DNA of 64,000 nucleotides from Erwinia rhapontici (lineage in GTDB: Bacteria > Pseudomonadota > Gammaproteobacteria > Enterobacterales > Enterobacteriaceae), in assembly GCF_012271765.1 (NCBI RefSeq), contig NZ_VRKO01000004.1, positions 1 to 64,000 on the forward strand, written 5' to 3'. Position numbers and translations under genes: made by a program. The number at the start of each line of letters is the position of its first letter. Positions within the stretch are counted from its first letter, which is position 1. This document shows positions 35,799 to 44,144 of the stretch, piece by piece. The notes beneath the pieces were generated by a model. The model was not told where the DNA came from, ran no database searches, and saw only the letters and a program-made list of their open reading frames with translations.

Positions 35799-36438
35799 AA
35801 AAAACCGGGCAATGCCCTAATGCCGATCCGGTGGCTGGTATAAAAAGGGTTCATGTTCATCATGGACCCTTTTTAAATGGAACTTTCATAAGCCCTCGGC
35901 ATTATCAATGCCACCTTCCCAGAGTACGCCCGTAGCCTCTCAGACCTCATTCCTGCTGAATTCATTCAGAAAGCGTTAACGTTGACTGACACTGTCACGC
36001 TCCGCAAACACAAACTTCCTCTTGAATCCATGGATGGTGTTGTCTGGCGCACGGCAGACACGCCGGAAAACAGCGCTGCCTTCAGCCGCTGAAAACACAC
36101 ACACACAATATCAAGTCGTGCGTACAGACCAGAATCGCTATCCGGGCAATAATATCAGTGACTTATATCGACACAGATGGAAAATCGAACGGGGTTATCG
36201 GGAAGTGAAACAGGGAATGTTGGACAGTCGCTGGACGTTACGCAGCAAGTTGCCAGAACTGGTGCGGCAGGAGTGGCGAGCTAACAACGTTGTATGAGAA
36301 AGAAAATGGCGGGTATTACCGGGGGAGAAGAGAGCGAAGTTACCCTCGGAAACGAAGAGTAAATGCACAGAAATATTCGGCGAGAAAAACGGCTGATCAC
36401 CTTAAGTGACCAGCATTAGGGCATTGCCCGGTTTTTTT
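35799..36438. mobile_element. IS4-family relic flanked by terminator halves
   Basis: The relic itself runs from TAATGCCGATCC (35818) to GACCAGCATTA (36419), about 602 bp. That is under half a normal IS4-sized element. Flanking bases form GGGCAATGCCC on the left and GGGCATTGCCC on the right, and the whole 25-mer AAAAAACCGGGCAATGCCCTAATGC is exactly inverted at 36414-36438. Removing the relic would restore a hairpin plus A/T-runs between the convergent genes, a bidirectional terminator. Confidence 0.75.
35880..36300 (+). pseudogene. IS4-family transposase, internally deleted
   Basis: Reading the + strand gives fragments of an IS4-type transposase: an N-terminal piece with TDTVTLRKHKLPLE, then DGVVWRTADTPENSAAF matching the region with the first catalytic Asp. 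An abrupt break near 36090 follows. The C-terminal YREVKQG...LRSKLPELV block (DLYRHRWKIERGYREVKQ, carrying the catalytic Glu of the YREK-like motif) completes it. Stops and large deletions make it inactive. Confidence 0.8.
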
Positions 36439-36462
36439 ATTTCTGGATATGACGGCTGACTG

Positions 36463-37647
36463 TTAGCTTTTCTGCCGGTAAACGCTCAGCGCGACACCTT
36501 CGCCACCGCCAACACACAGTGCAGCCATACCGCGTTGGCTGTTGGTTCGTATCAGGCCGTGTACAAGCGTGACCAGTATACGGCACCCCGACGATCCAAT
36601 AGCATGACCAAGCGCGATAGCACCACCGTAAGGGTTGATGCGCTCTTGTGAAATGCCTGTCTGAGCGATAACTGCGAGAGCCTGCGCCGCAAACGCCTCA
36701 TTTGATTCGAGATGTTCAATGTCTTCTGGCTTCCAGCCTGAACGGGTAAGGCAGTCTGTGATTGCCTGTATCGGAGCGGCACCCATTAGTGCCGGCTTGA
36801 TACCTGAGTTGGTGAACTCTCCCAGAGAAGCCAGAACCGGCAATCCCTGTGCCTCAGCCGTACGCCGGGTGCACAGAAGAACAGCGGCGGCACCGTCGTT
36901 AAGTGAGGAGGCATTACCAGCAGTTACTGTGCCCCCCTTTCTGAATACAGGTTTGAGCTTATCGAGCTTTTCAATGCTGGTCTGACGCGGACCTTCATCA
37001 GTATCAACCCTCTGCGTTTCACCCTTTCTGTTCTGCCACTCTACAGGAACAATTTCGCGTTCAAAGAGGTGCTGCTCCTGCGCCCTGATTGCCTTCATGT
37101 GAGATAAAAGCGCGAATTCGTCCTGCATTTCACGAGTGATACCAAACTCATCCGCCACGTTTTCAGCAGTAACGCCCATGTGGGTATCATCAAAAGCATC
37201 CCACAGCCCATCAGATACCAGACTGTCTTTCATCTCGCTGTTTCCGAGACGTGTCCCGGTACGCGACGATGTCAGGATATGCGGTGCACTGGACATGCTT
37301 TCCTGACCACCAGCAATCACAAACGTTGCCTCTCCGGTGAGCAGTGCCTGCATACCCAGATGAACCGATTTCAGGCCCGAACCGCAGACTTTGTTGATGG
37401 TCATACACTGTGTTTCGACAGGCAGTCCGGCTTTCAGTGCGGACTGGCGTGCGGGGTTCTGACCGCAGCCGGCGGTCAGAACCTGTCCCATAATGACCTG
37501 TGAAATCTCACTGGCTTTGACGCCGGACTCTTCAAGAAGCGCGCGTATAACATGACTTCCCAGCGCGACGGCCGAGTGCCCGGACAGTACACCCATAAAT
37601 GCACCGGTTGCCGTGCGTCTTGCAGAAACAATCACTACTTCATTCAT
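36463..37647 (-). CDS. Acetyl-CoA acetyltransferase-type thiolase
   Basis: A 394-residue thiolase. The nucleophilic Cys is in NKVCGSGLKSVH (about residue 89), the general-base His is in GGAIALGHAIGSSG, and the second Cys is in LCVGGGEG. It resembles AtoB-type biosynthetic thiolases that condense two acetyl-CoA into acetoacetyl-CoA. ATG 37647 has GGAAAAAG upstream; the longer frame is rejected. Last gene of the eight-gene operon, overlapping the previous stop by 4 bp. In this setting it could make a beta-ketoacyl building block. Confidence 0.88.
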   Translation of the reverse strand: MNEVVIVSARRTATGAFMGVLSGHSAVALGSHVIRALLEESGVKASEISQVIMGQVLTAGCGQNPARQSALKAGLPVETQCMTINKVCGSGLKSVHLGMQALLTGEATFVIAGGQESMSSAPHILTSSRTGTRLGNSEMKDSLVSDGLWDAFDDTHMGVTAENVADEFGITREMQDEFALLSHMKAIRAQEQHLFEREIVPVEWQNRKGETQRVDTDEGPRQTSIEKLDKLKPVFRKGGTVTAGNASSLNDGAAAVLLCTRRTAEAQGLPVLASLGEFTNSGIKPALMGAAPIQAITDCLTRSGWKPEDIEHLESNEAFAAQALAVIAQTGISQERINPYGGAIALGHAIGSSGCRILVTLVHGLIRTNSQRGMAALCVGGGEGVALSVYRQKS

Positions 37648-38057
37648 GCACTTTTTCCTTTCAGACCGGGTAATGTATGCCCGGTTGCCGCCATTGCGGC
37701 ACGATAGGCAGTCAGGCCATTCATACAAGCCGGGACGCCTGCATAAACCGCCATCTGAATTACGATTTCAAGCAACTCCTCGGGCGTGACGCCGGTATTG
37801 AGCGCCGCTCTCATATGCAGCTCCAGCTGCGGCATCGCATTACCCAGCGTGACAAGTGATGCCACTGTCAGCATTTCACGGGTCTTGAGGTCCAGCCCGG
37901 GGCGTCCCACCACTGCACCAAATGCGTAGTCGGTGATCAGGGCCGGTAATGAAGGATCAAGTTCAGCCAGTCGTCCGGTGACTTTATCGGCAAGACCGGG
38001 TTCAAGGCGGTCCATGATGTCTTTGCCATAACGGGTCAGATCGCTAGCTTCACTCAT
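37644..38057 (-). CDS. Carboxymuconolactone-decarboxylase-family protein
   Basis: A 137-residue helical protein of the CMD/AhpD-like family: LDPSLPALITDYAFGAVVGRPGLDLKTREMLTVASLVTLG and LELHMRAALNTGVTPEELLEIVIQMAVYAGVPACMNGL. It lacks the CxxC of AhpD, so a PcaC-like lactone-handling role is more likely than peroxidase activity. It overlaps both operon neighbours. Confidence 0.85.
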   Translation of the reverse strand: MSEASDLTRYGKDIMDRLEPGLADKVTGRLAELDPSLPALITDYAFGAVVGRPGLDLKTREMLTVASLVTLGNAMPQLELHMRAALNTGVTPEELLEIVIQMAVYAGVPACMNGLTAYRAAMAATGHTLPGLKGKSA

Positions 38058-39264
38058 AAGATTTCTCCAGAACGTTTTGTGCAGACGCCACGCGCGTCGG
38101 GATAGCCGCCACCAGCAGTACAGAGAGCCCGATGGCCACGCCGGCTACGACGTAGAGCATCGGAACTGAAAATGCGGATACCATCCACGCACCGGCAGAG
38201 GCACCGATACCGATAGCAGTGTTGAAAAATGAAACGTAAACCGCAGAGGCAGGAAAGGTTTTATCTTCAGCCAGGCGCAGGACCCACGTCTGGAAGCCCA
38301 CAAAGATTCCGGATACTGCCACGCCCCAGATAACCATAGCGGTGAAGACAGCATTGCCTGAAAGCGCTGAACCGGAAGTTCCCAGGAATACCAGTACCGC
38401 ACAAATGAGCAGTACTGAAATGGATACTGTCGCCTTAAGATATTTATCAATCATCATGCCGGTCAGGAAATTGCCGGCAAGTCCCGCAATACCGTATACA
38501 AACAGCACAGCCGGAATAACAGATGTGGCCAGTGAATGCTGCGTGTGCAGCCAGGGTTCAATGTACGTAAAGGCAGCAAAGTGCGCGGTGACAGCGAGCA
38601 GCGTAGCAGAATAGATTTTCCACAGTGCAGATGATTTCAGTACGCTTTTGAGCGCCTCAAAGCCAATTGCGCTTTTGCTGGTGATCTGTGGGATCAGCAC
38701 GCTGATACCGGCAAATGCCACCACGCTGAGTATCGCCATCAGCCAGAACGCCTGCCGCCAGCCGAAGTGAATGCCGATATAGTTTGAAACCGGCACGCCA
38801 AACACACTGGCTGCAGATACGCCACCAAATACGATTGAGGTAGCGGCACCAATATATCTTGTCGGCACAATGGAGACGGCCGTTGCCCCAATCATTGCCC
38901 AGAATGCACCGTGTGCCAGCGCTCCCAGCACACGTGCAGCCAGTAGTACCGTGTAAGTGCTCACCGTCGCGGCCAGTACGTTAGACAGGAAAAGGATCAC
39001 GGTGAGCGTAAGCAGCAGCCGCTTCTTGGCCACATTGCCCAGAAACACTGATGCAAAAAGTGCGCTCAGTGCACCTACCCATGCATACAGTGAGACCGTC
39101 ATACCCACGGCTGATTCAGACGCATGCAGGCCGTTTGCGATTGGCGTCAGCAGGCCAACAGGTGCCAGCTCTGTGGTGACGATCGTAAACGTTGAGAGAG
39201 CCAGAATAAAAAGAGCAAGCCACGACCTTAAGGTCATATCCTGCGGAGTGCTTTCTACGTTCAT
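38050..39264 (-). CDS. MFS efflux transporter (DHA1/SotB-AraJ-like)
   Basis: A 404-residue 12-helix major facilitator. The loop between helices 2 and 3 reads GNVAKKRLLL and the N-terminal half has LAPVGLLTPIANGLHASESAVGMTVSLYAWVGA, typical of the arabinose/sugar efflux and chloramphenicol-resistance-like group. In this operon it probably exports the product. It overlaps the downstream gene by 8 bp. Confidence 0.87.
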   Translation of the reverse strand: MNVESTPQDMTLRSWLALFILALSTFTIVTTELAPVGLLTPIANGLHASESAVGMTVSLYAWVGALSALFASVFLGNVAKKRLLLTLTVILFLSNVLAATVSTYTVLLAARVLGALAHGAFWAMIGATAVSIVPTRYIGAATSIVFGGVSAASVFGVPVSNYIGIHFGWRQAFWLMAILSVVAFAGISVLIPQITSKSAIGFEALKSVLKSSALWKIYSATLLAVTAHFAAFTYIEPWLHTQHSLATSVIPAVLFVYGIAGLAGNFLTGMMIDKYLKATVSISVLLICAVLVFLGTSGSALSGNAVFTAMVIWGVAVSGIFVGFQTWVLRLAEDKTFPASAVYVSFFNTAIGIGASAGAWMVSAFSVPMLYVVAGVAIGLSVLLVAAIPTRVASAQNVLEKSYE

Positions 39265-39286
39265 AATTTTTTACCTCTGGAATGAT

Positions 39287-39937
39287 TTAAATAACGGGCC
39301 AGTGTTGGTGAATCGCATGACTGGCAAGCGATGACTTCTTTCCTACGCAAATCGGATGGCCGACGGATTCAAGCATGGGAATATCGGAGAGATCGTCTCC
39401 ATAGGCATAGCAATCCGCAGGACTGATTTCTTTTCCGCGACAGAACGCAATAAGCGCCTCCCGTTTGCCACTGCCAATGGTCTGCGGCGTGCCTATTTCA
39501 CCTGTCAGTGTTCCTGCCTCAGTGAGTTCCAGTGGGGCACAGAGAATCTCCGTGACACCCAGATATCGGGCAACCGGTGCAAGTACAGGACGCATCGATC
39601 CTGAAACAAAGATAGTCAGTCTGTTTTCCGCCTGATGCTGCTTAAGGGCTGCGACGGCACTGTTAATAAAGAGAGTTTTTACACACTGTGATCGGAACCA
39701 TTTTTCACCCACCTCTTCCAGTTTTTTATAACTGACCCCTGAGAACTGTCGGTAATACTCTCTGTTCAGATACTCGCGACTCGTTCCTTTTTTAACGTTT
39801 TCCTTAAACTGCGTCATATAGCATTCAAGCGTGTTCATTTCATTATTTTCACGACACCAGAATGCGTAAAAATCAAACATGCTTTTAATTGTTATAAGGG
39901 TCTCGTCGACATCAAAAAATGCGGCTGATTTCTGCAA
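39287..39937 (-). CDS. HAD-IB family phosphatase
   Basis: A 216-residue SerB-like HAD hydrolase. Motif I is D9-V-D11-E-T13, motif II is FVSGS, and motif IV is YGDDLSDIPM. It removes phosphate from a small molecule. In actinobacterial butyrolactone pathways a phosphatase acts after the AfsA step, so this gene fits such a role. It sits 3 bp after the tautomerase gene. Confidence 0.87.
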   Translation of the reverse strand: MQKSAAFFDVDETLITIKSMFDFYAFWCRENNEMNTLECYMTQFKENVKKGTSREYLNREYYRQFSGVSYKKLEEVGEKWFRSQCVKTLFINSAVAALKQHQAENRLTIFVSGSMRPVLAPVARYLGVTEILCAPLELTEAGTLTGEIGTPQTIGSGKREALIAFCRGKEISPADCYAYGDDLSDIPMLESVGHPICVGKKSSLASHAIHQHWPVI

Positions 39938-39940
39938 AGC

Positions 39941-40165
39941 TTATTCCTCGTAACTCTTTCTTCGGCTTTTTACCGGGAAATCTTTATGATCGCCGGGAAT
40001 ACCTGCATCAGACCAGCGTGAGGGCTGTATTTCAGAAATCACTACAGAGATTTTATCCAGCGGTGCTCCGGTGTTTTTATGCACGGCATAGGTAATGTCC
40101 TCATGCAGCCTGAGCATGTCGCCTTCGTCTTTAGCAGGCCAGGTCGTGATATGTACAAATGGCAT
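39941..40165 (-). CDS. 4-oxalocrotonate-tautomerase-family protein
   Basis: A 74-residue tautomerase-fold protein. After Met removal the N-terminal Pro (MPFVHITTWPAK) is the family catalytic base. NTGAPLDKISVVISEIQPSRWSDAG matches the second strand and arginine region. It likely interconverts keto and enol forms of a pathway intermediate. Confidence 0.85.
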   Translation of the reverse strand: MPFVHITTWPAKDEGDMLRLHEDITYAVHKNTGAPLDKISVVISEIQPSRWSDAGIPGDHKDFPVKSRRKSYEE

Positions 40166-40172
40166 TTTTAAC

Positions 40173-41006
40173 TCACTTTACGGTAATTAATTCATCGAAT
40201 GAGCGGCTTTTCAGTTTCAGATGTGCATGGATATCACCACCCAGCCCATACAGCCCAATTGCGCCCCCGTAGCTCTGGCGGGAACTCATATAAAGGACAA
40301 CCACGTTAATTACCCGATTATCATTGCGTTCATGTGCCGGGAACGGATCGGGTAACTCCGCCCAGTAATCCGCATTGCCATCGTGGTCGGTAATAAATAC
40401 GTTAGGGATACCCAGCGGTCCCGGCCGGCTTGGATTTTCAGTTGCCAGATCCTGCTCACGCAGGCTCATTACGGTATAAACACTGTCGGGAACCAGGTTG
40501 CGAAATGAGAACCTGAACAGCGCGCGCCGGCTGTCTCCTGACAGAAACACCTCAAGACTGCCTTCAGCGCGTAACCAGTCTGCCAGCGTGACAGGCGGGA
40601 TCTGACGTTTACCGTCACTGCTGCGGTAATCTGCGATGTAGCCTTCATGCAAAGGCAGGCTAGGCCGGCTTTCGGTATTAGCCTGTGGCCGCTGCTCTGG
40701 CGCGAACAGCATCCCGTAATTATTCAGCGGTACCGGCAGCGGAAGGGTATGCAGGATCACGTCCTTCAGTTCTGCCTGTGACATGTCATCGATATCACGC
40801 AATATTTTGTAGGGTGCCGTTTCTCCAAAGCCCGGAAGCGGGCTGTCTGCCGCCACAATCATGCTGCGCCATGCCAGGCCGTTGTCTCCTGGCACCATAC
40901 CCACCACGACAAAGTTACCATCCTGATCCATTACCTCCGCAGGGGGATAAAGCGGCCCCTGCGTGGTAGCAGTCAGACGGTATTTCTGACTGCTTATTTC
41001 AGGCAT
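40173..41006 (-). CDS. Unknown 277-residue protein of the AfsA operon
   Basis: I do not recognise a family. There is no signal peptide or membrane segment. The second half looks beta-rich, with FRNLVPDSVYTVMSLRE, GIPNVFITDHDGNADYWAELPDPFP and YGLGGDIHAHLKL. It may be a small-molecule enzyme or binding protein. It overlaps the AfsA-like gene by 8 bp, suggesting the two act together. Confidence 0.8.
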   Translation of the reverse strand: MPEISSQKYRLTATTQGPLYPPAEVMDQDGNFVVVGMVPGDNGLAWRSMIVAADSPLPGFGETAPYKILRDIDDMSQAELKDVILHTLPLPVPLNNYGMLFAPEQRPQANTESRPSLPLHEGYIADYRSSDGKRQIPPVTLADWLRAEGSLEVFLSGDSRRALFRFSFRNLVPDSVYTVMSLREQDLATENPSRPGPLGIPNVFITDHDGNADYWAELPDPFPAHERNDNRVINVVVLYMSSRQSYGGAIGLYGLGGDIHAHLKLKSRSFDELITVK

Positions 41007-41775
41007 GCGCTACCTCAAAGGTCGCACCCTGATGTTCTACTATCGCTGCCTGCATAGCCGCCTCAGCCAGGGATTTCTCTTTCTCAGAAATCAGCCCTGA
41101 AGGGTATACGGTGAATGAGACGTCCATGCTGGCGCAAAGCATCTGATGCTGCGTTACGCGCACCTGGGCTTTGAAACGGCCACGGCGGTCATTAACGTCC
41201 TTCTCAAGATACTCAAAATGAACCAGCGCAGGTAAAGGAAACAGAAAACTCGAAAAGTTTATCGCCATGCTGTTAATGACGTAGTAACGCTCCGTTTCCT
41301 GCTTGTAGATAAATTCTTCAGTAATGGCGATAAACGCCTGACGGCTTGCCTCTACCAAAAGCATTCCCTGAATATGCTGACCGGTCTGATGATCGGCCAT
41401 CAGCTCACAGCGCTCATCGATCAACAGCGGCATAGCAAAAAGATTACTGTTGTGCTCAGTCTGTTCTGCAGGACCTATCAGGACATTCTGCTCCAGCCGT
41501 TTATGGCAGTGTTCATTCTTTTTATCGTTAACAAGCTTTTCAAGAGAACACATTTTTAGTTTATTGCCGTGAATGGTATTTCTCGCCTGATTTGAAAGCA
41601 CTTTCCCGGCAAAATCCTTACGCACACCCTGCCCGATAATAATTTCATGTTCTTTATCGATGATATTTGCAGGGATTTGCGTTAACAGCTCCAGCTGAGA
41701 AATAGTCAGGACATCTTTTCCATTTGCGAATTCATTGAATTTATCGCCGACAACAACCAGTTTCTTACAATTCAT
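40999..41775 (-). CDS. AfsA/ScbA-like hotdog protein
   Basis: A 258-residue protein whose central block resembles the A-factor biosynthesis hotdog domain (AfsA family). HKRLEQNVLIG is at residues 91-101 and DHQTGQHIQGM then LLVEASRQA at 128-147; the His/Gln/Glu-Ala-x-Arg-Gln pattern is the family hallmark. Actinobacterial AfsA joins a beta-ketoacyl chain to dihydroxyacetone phosphate, giving a butenolide phosphate. AfsA has two hotdog repeats; here one is clear and the N-terminal part (residues 1-85) is divergent. The match is from memory. Neighbouring phosphatase, thiolase and exporter support a related pathway. Confidence 0.75.
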   Translation of the reverse strand: MNCKKLVVVGDKFNEFANGKDVLTISQLELLTQIPANIIDKEHEIIIGQGVRKDFAGKVLSNQARNTIHGNKLKMCSLEKLVNDKKNEHCHKRLEQNVLIGPAEQTEHNSNLFAMPLLIDERCELMADHQTGQHIQGMLLVEASRQAFIAITEEFIYKQETERYYVINSMAINFSSFLFPLPALVHFEYLEKDVNDRRGRFKAQVRVTQHQMLCASMDVSFTVYPSGLISEKEKSLAEAAMQAAIVEHQGATFEVAHA

Positions 41776-41785
41776 GAATCATTCC

Positions 41786-42397
41786 TCAGCAACAACAAGC
41801 ACGATAGATACGGGTATAGAGGCCTTCATTTCCTCCGGTAATATAGTTATCACCTGCCTGCTGAATGATTTCCTGGTAGCGTGCATTGGTAAAGGCTTCT
41901 TTATACGTTTCTTTATCGCCATTGAACGCAGAAATGAACATCACACCTGGCACGCCACTGATGAGCGAGTGAAAAGCTTCAAAGCTTTCGATCTTGTCTT
42001 TATTATCTCTTACAACGTTGAAGATCGTTTCGTCGCGCCACTGGCGATACTGCTCATAATTGTGTGCAGGAACTTCAACATGGCGCAGCTGAATATATTT
42101 TGTCTCAGGGAGATCTCTCTTGCTGTCGATAGGTGACTCGACAAACTTCAGAAGTTCTCTGCGAATATCCGCGGAAAGAACGTCAGCAAACTGATGGAAC
42201 ATAGATTCCATCTCTTCTTCCACCCATGATACTTCTTTAATGTCGTTAAACGAACGAAGTTCCAGTAATTCATTTACACCCTGTTCTTCACAAAAATAAT
42301 AGCGCGTGCTCTCAGTGTTTTTTAATGACGAGAAAGTATCAGCAGAAACAGTATTTTTTAATGGGAATCGAGACACCAGCACATAGTTAGATGACAT
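41786..42397 (-). CDS. Unknown 203-residue protein, possible dimeric alpha/beta-barrel
   Basis: First gene of the operon, 10 bp before the AfsA-like gene. No family is certain. The sequence seems to contain two ferredoxin-like halves; the second (about residues 100-175, YIQLRHVEVPAHNYEQYRQWRDETIFNVVRDN...GVMFISAFNG) looks like a NIPSNAP/ABM-type dimeric alpha/beta barrel used by monooxygenases, isomerases and cyclases. It ends in three cysteines (CCC), which is unusual. It may be a pathway cyclase or isomerase; that is inference. Confidence 0.75.
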   Translation of the reverse strand: MSSNYVLVSRFPLKNTVSADTFSSLKNTESTRYYFCEEQGVNELLELRSFNDIKEVSWVEEEMESMFHQFADVLSADIRRELLKFVESPIDSKRDLPETKYIQLRHVEVPAHNYEQYRQWRDETIFNVVRDNKDKIESFEAFHSLISGVPGVMFISAFNGDKETYKEAFTNARYQEIIQQAGDNYITGGNEGLYTRIYRACCC

Positions 42398-42588
42398 TAT
42401 TATCTCCGAAAGGATATGGGATTAGATTTCGAGTGTAATTTATCAATCTGTGACGCAGGTGGAATTGTTAAATGTGTAATATAAATTTTGTATTACTGTA
42501 AAAGAGCCTTTTTCTGAAATGAAATTCCGTGTTATATCTTTACGTATAAATAAGATAGAATAATTTTTCTATTTGAAGGATGGAATCT
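42398..42588. promoter_or_regulatory. Divergent promoter region of the operon and the LysR gene
   Basis: An AT-rich 190-bp spacer between the eight-gene operon and the LysR gene. LysR regulators commonly bind such divergent spacers. A T-N11-A motif is not decisive by eye. Confidence 0.5.
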
Positions 42589-43515
42589 ATGGCAATTGCA
42601 GAACATTTAATCAGTAGCAACCTCCCCAGCGTTAAGCAGCTTCAGTGCTTTCTCGCTGTCGCACATGAGCTGAACTTCCGCAGAGCCGCAGAACGTCTCA
42701 GGATGACCCAACCTCCTCTGACCCGTCAGATAAAGTGCCTGGAAGCTGTGCTGGAGATACAGCTGTTCAGCCGCAGCACGCACGAGGTCAGTCTGACAGA
42801 GGCTGGTCGCGAACTGGTTATCAGGGCAGAGAAGCTCCTTCAGCAGCTCAGCGAAATGAAAACGGCTTCACCTTCCTCAAAGAAGAATCTGCGTATCGGT
42901 CTCACCCGTACGCTGAATTTTGAGCTGATAGAGCCTATCAACAAACAGCTCAATAAACTGGATGCCGGCGATGATGTTGAAACTCCCAATCTGACATCGG
43001 CGCAGCTGCTTCAATGTCTGTCAAAAAACACGCTTGATCTTGTGCTGACTGGCGAGAAAGGCACCGGTCATGAAGACATCGTCCAGTACCGTTGGGTCTA
43101 CCGCGAGCCGCTGTTAATGGCAATGCCGGCTATGCATCCTGCAAGCCTGAAAGAAAAAGTCTCGCTGGAAGACATCTGTGATTTACCGCTCTTCTGGTTT
43201 GCAAGAAGCGCCAATCCCACCTTCTACGATAAGTGCGAAAGCTACTTCGATCGGCTCAGGTTTCCGCTTAAGCGGATCAAAGAGCCAGATGACTCACTGG
43301 TTATGCTCACCCACATCGCCCGGGGCAAGGGGTTTGCCTTGATGCCGCAGTCAAAGTGCACGTTCAATCAGGAGGGTCTATGCTACCGGGAGCTGTCCGA
43401 TCACGAATCGTCAAAGCTGAATATCGATGTCTACGCGGCTACCCGACTCAATGAAAAGCGAGAAGACATCCTGAATGCGCAGGACGTGTTATGTTGTAAC
43501 AATCTGTCAGAGTAG
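42589..43515 (+). CDS. LysR-family regulator of the AfsA operon
   Basis: A 308-residue LysR regulator. The helix-turn-helix is LQCFLAVAHELNFRRAAERLRMTQPPLTRQIKCLE. A weakly conserved substrate-binding domain follows. ATG 42589 is chosen because GAAGGA is 8 bp upstream; ATG 42580 is too close to that site. It is divergent from the operon and probably activates it in response to the product or an intermediate. Confidence 0.9.
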   Translation: MAIAEHLISSNLPSVKQLQCFLAVAHELNFRRAAERLRMTQPPLTRQIKCLEAVLEIQLFSRSTHEVSLTEAGRELVIRAEKLLQQLSEMKTASPSSKKNLRIGLTRTLNFELIEPINKQLNKLDAGDDVETPNLTSAQLLQCLSKNTLDLVLTGEKGTGHEDIVQYRWVYREPLLMAMPAMHPASLKEKVSLEDICDLPLFWFARSANPTFYDKCESYFDRLRFPLKRIKEPDDSLVMLTHIARGKGFALMPQSKCTFNQEGLCYRELSDHESSKLNIDVYAATRLNEKREDILNAQDVLCCNNLSE

Positions 43516-43922
43516 ATTGGGGTATATAGTCAAAACTTTCTTCACGCCAGACTTCGCCCCACTAATGATGAAAATCAGGGCACACAACAGCGAAGCACAG
43601 ACCACAGATGCCCACCCGTTGCATAACGAAGATAAGTATTGCCCGTTTCTAATTAACGTTGATAAGCGCGGCAAGATCTTGCCATGACGCTGATGGCCTG
43701 ACAGATCTCATACTACAAGCAAATTTGTTTAAGGCTGACGAAGCCGGCTTCTTTGTCACGCCGCTCACTCACTTTCTTGTCGAGTCTGTCAAACAGGCTC
43801 CTATGTTCTGTGTGCTGATAGCAGGTGATGCAGCATGTGGATGACATCACCCACTACCTCACCTGTAACGCCAGAAAACAAAAAGGACTCAGCCAGTTTC
43901 CTGTCTAAGTCCTTGATAAATT
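43516..43922. other. Intergenic remnant zone before tRNA-Ile2
   Basis: About 400 bp hold short open frames in several phases but no gene with a convincing start, length or family. It looks like decayed coding DNA near the tRNA gene, a common place for island insertion. Confidence 0.5.
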
Positions 43923-43999
43923 TGGTGGCCCCAGCTGGACTTGAACCAGCGACCAAGCGATTATGAGTCGCGTGCTCTAACCAACTGAGCTATGGGGCC
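43923..43999 (-). tRNA. tRNA-Ile2 (CAU anticodon)
   Basis: The minus strand reads a 77-nt cloverleaf from GGCCCCATAGCTCAG to the encoded CCA. The anticodon loop ACTCATAATC gives CAU, and the GCUGGUUCAAGUCC T-arm is normal. It matches E. coli ileX/ileY-type tRNA, in which tilS lysidinylates the CAU wobble C so it reads AUA. CAU alone could also be Met, but the acceptor stem and anticodon stem match Ile2. Confidence 0.92.
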
Positions 44000-44144
44000 T
44001 GAGGCGCAGGATTATAATGTAACTCTGCGGCACGATCCAGCGCTTAACATGTGTATGATGCATTTCCAGGCAAAAATACGATATCGCGAACTGGTTGAAT
44101 CATAACCATTATCTCTCCAGACCTGCTCTCATGCGCCTTTAGCG

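Noticed and set aside
43659-43844. A 61-residue gene before the tRNA
   Set aside because: No recognisable family and no convincing ribosome-binding site; treated as decayed DNA.
43923-43999. Initiator or elongator tRNA-Met because of the CAU anticodon
   Set aside because: The acceptor stem GGCCCCA and the anticodon arm match tRNA-Ile2; elongator and initiator Met have different stems.
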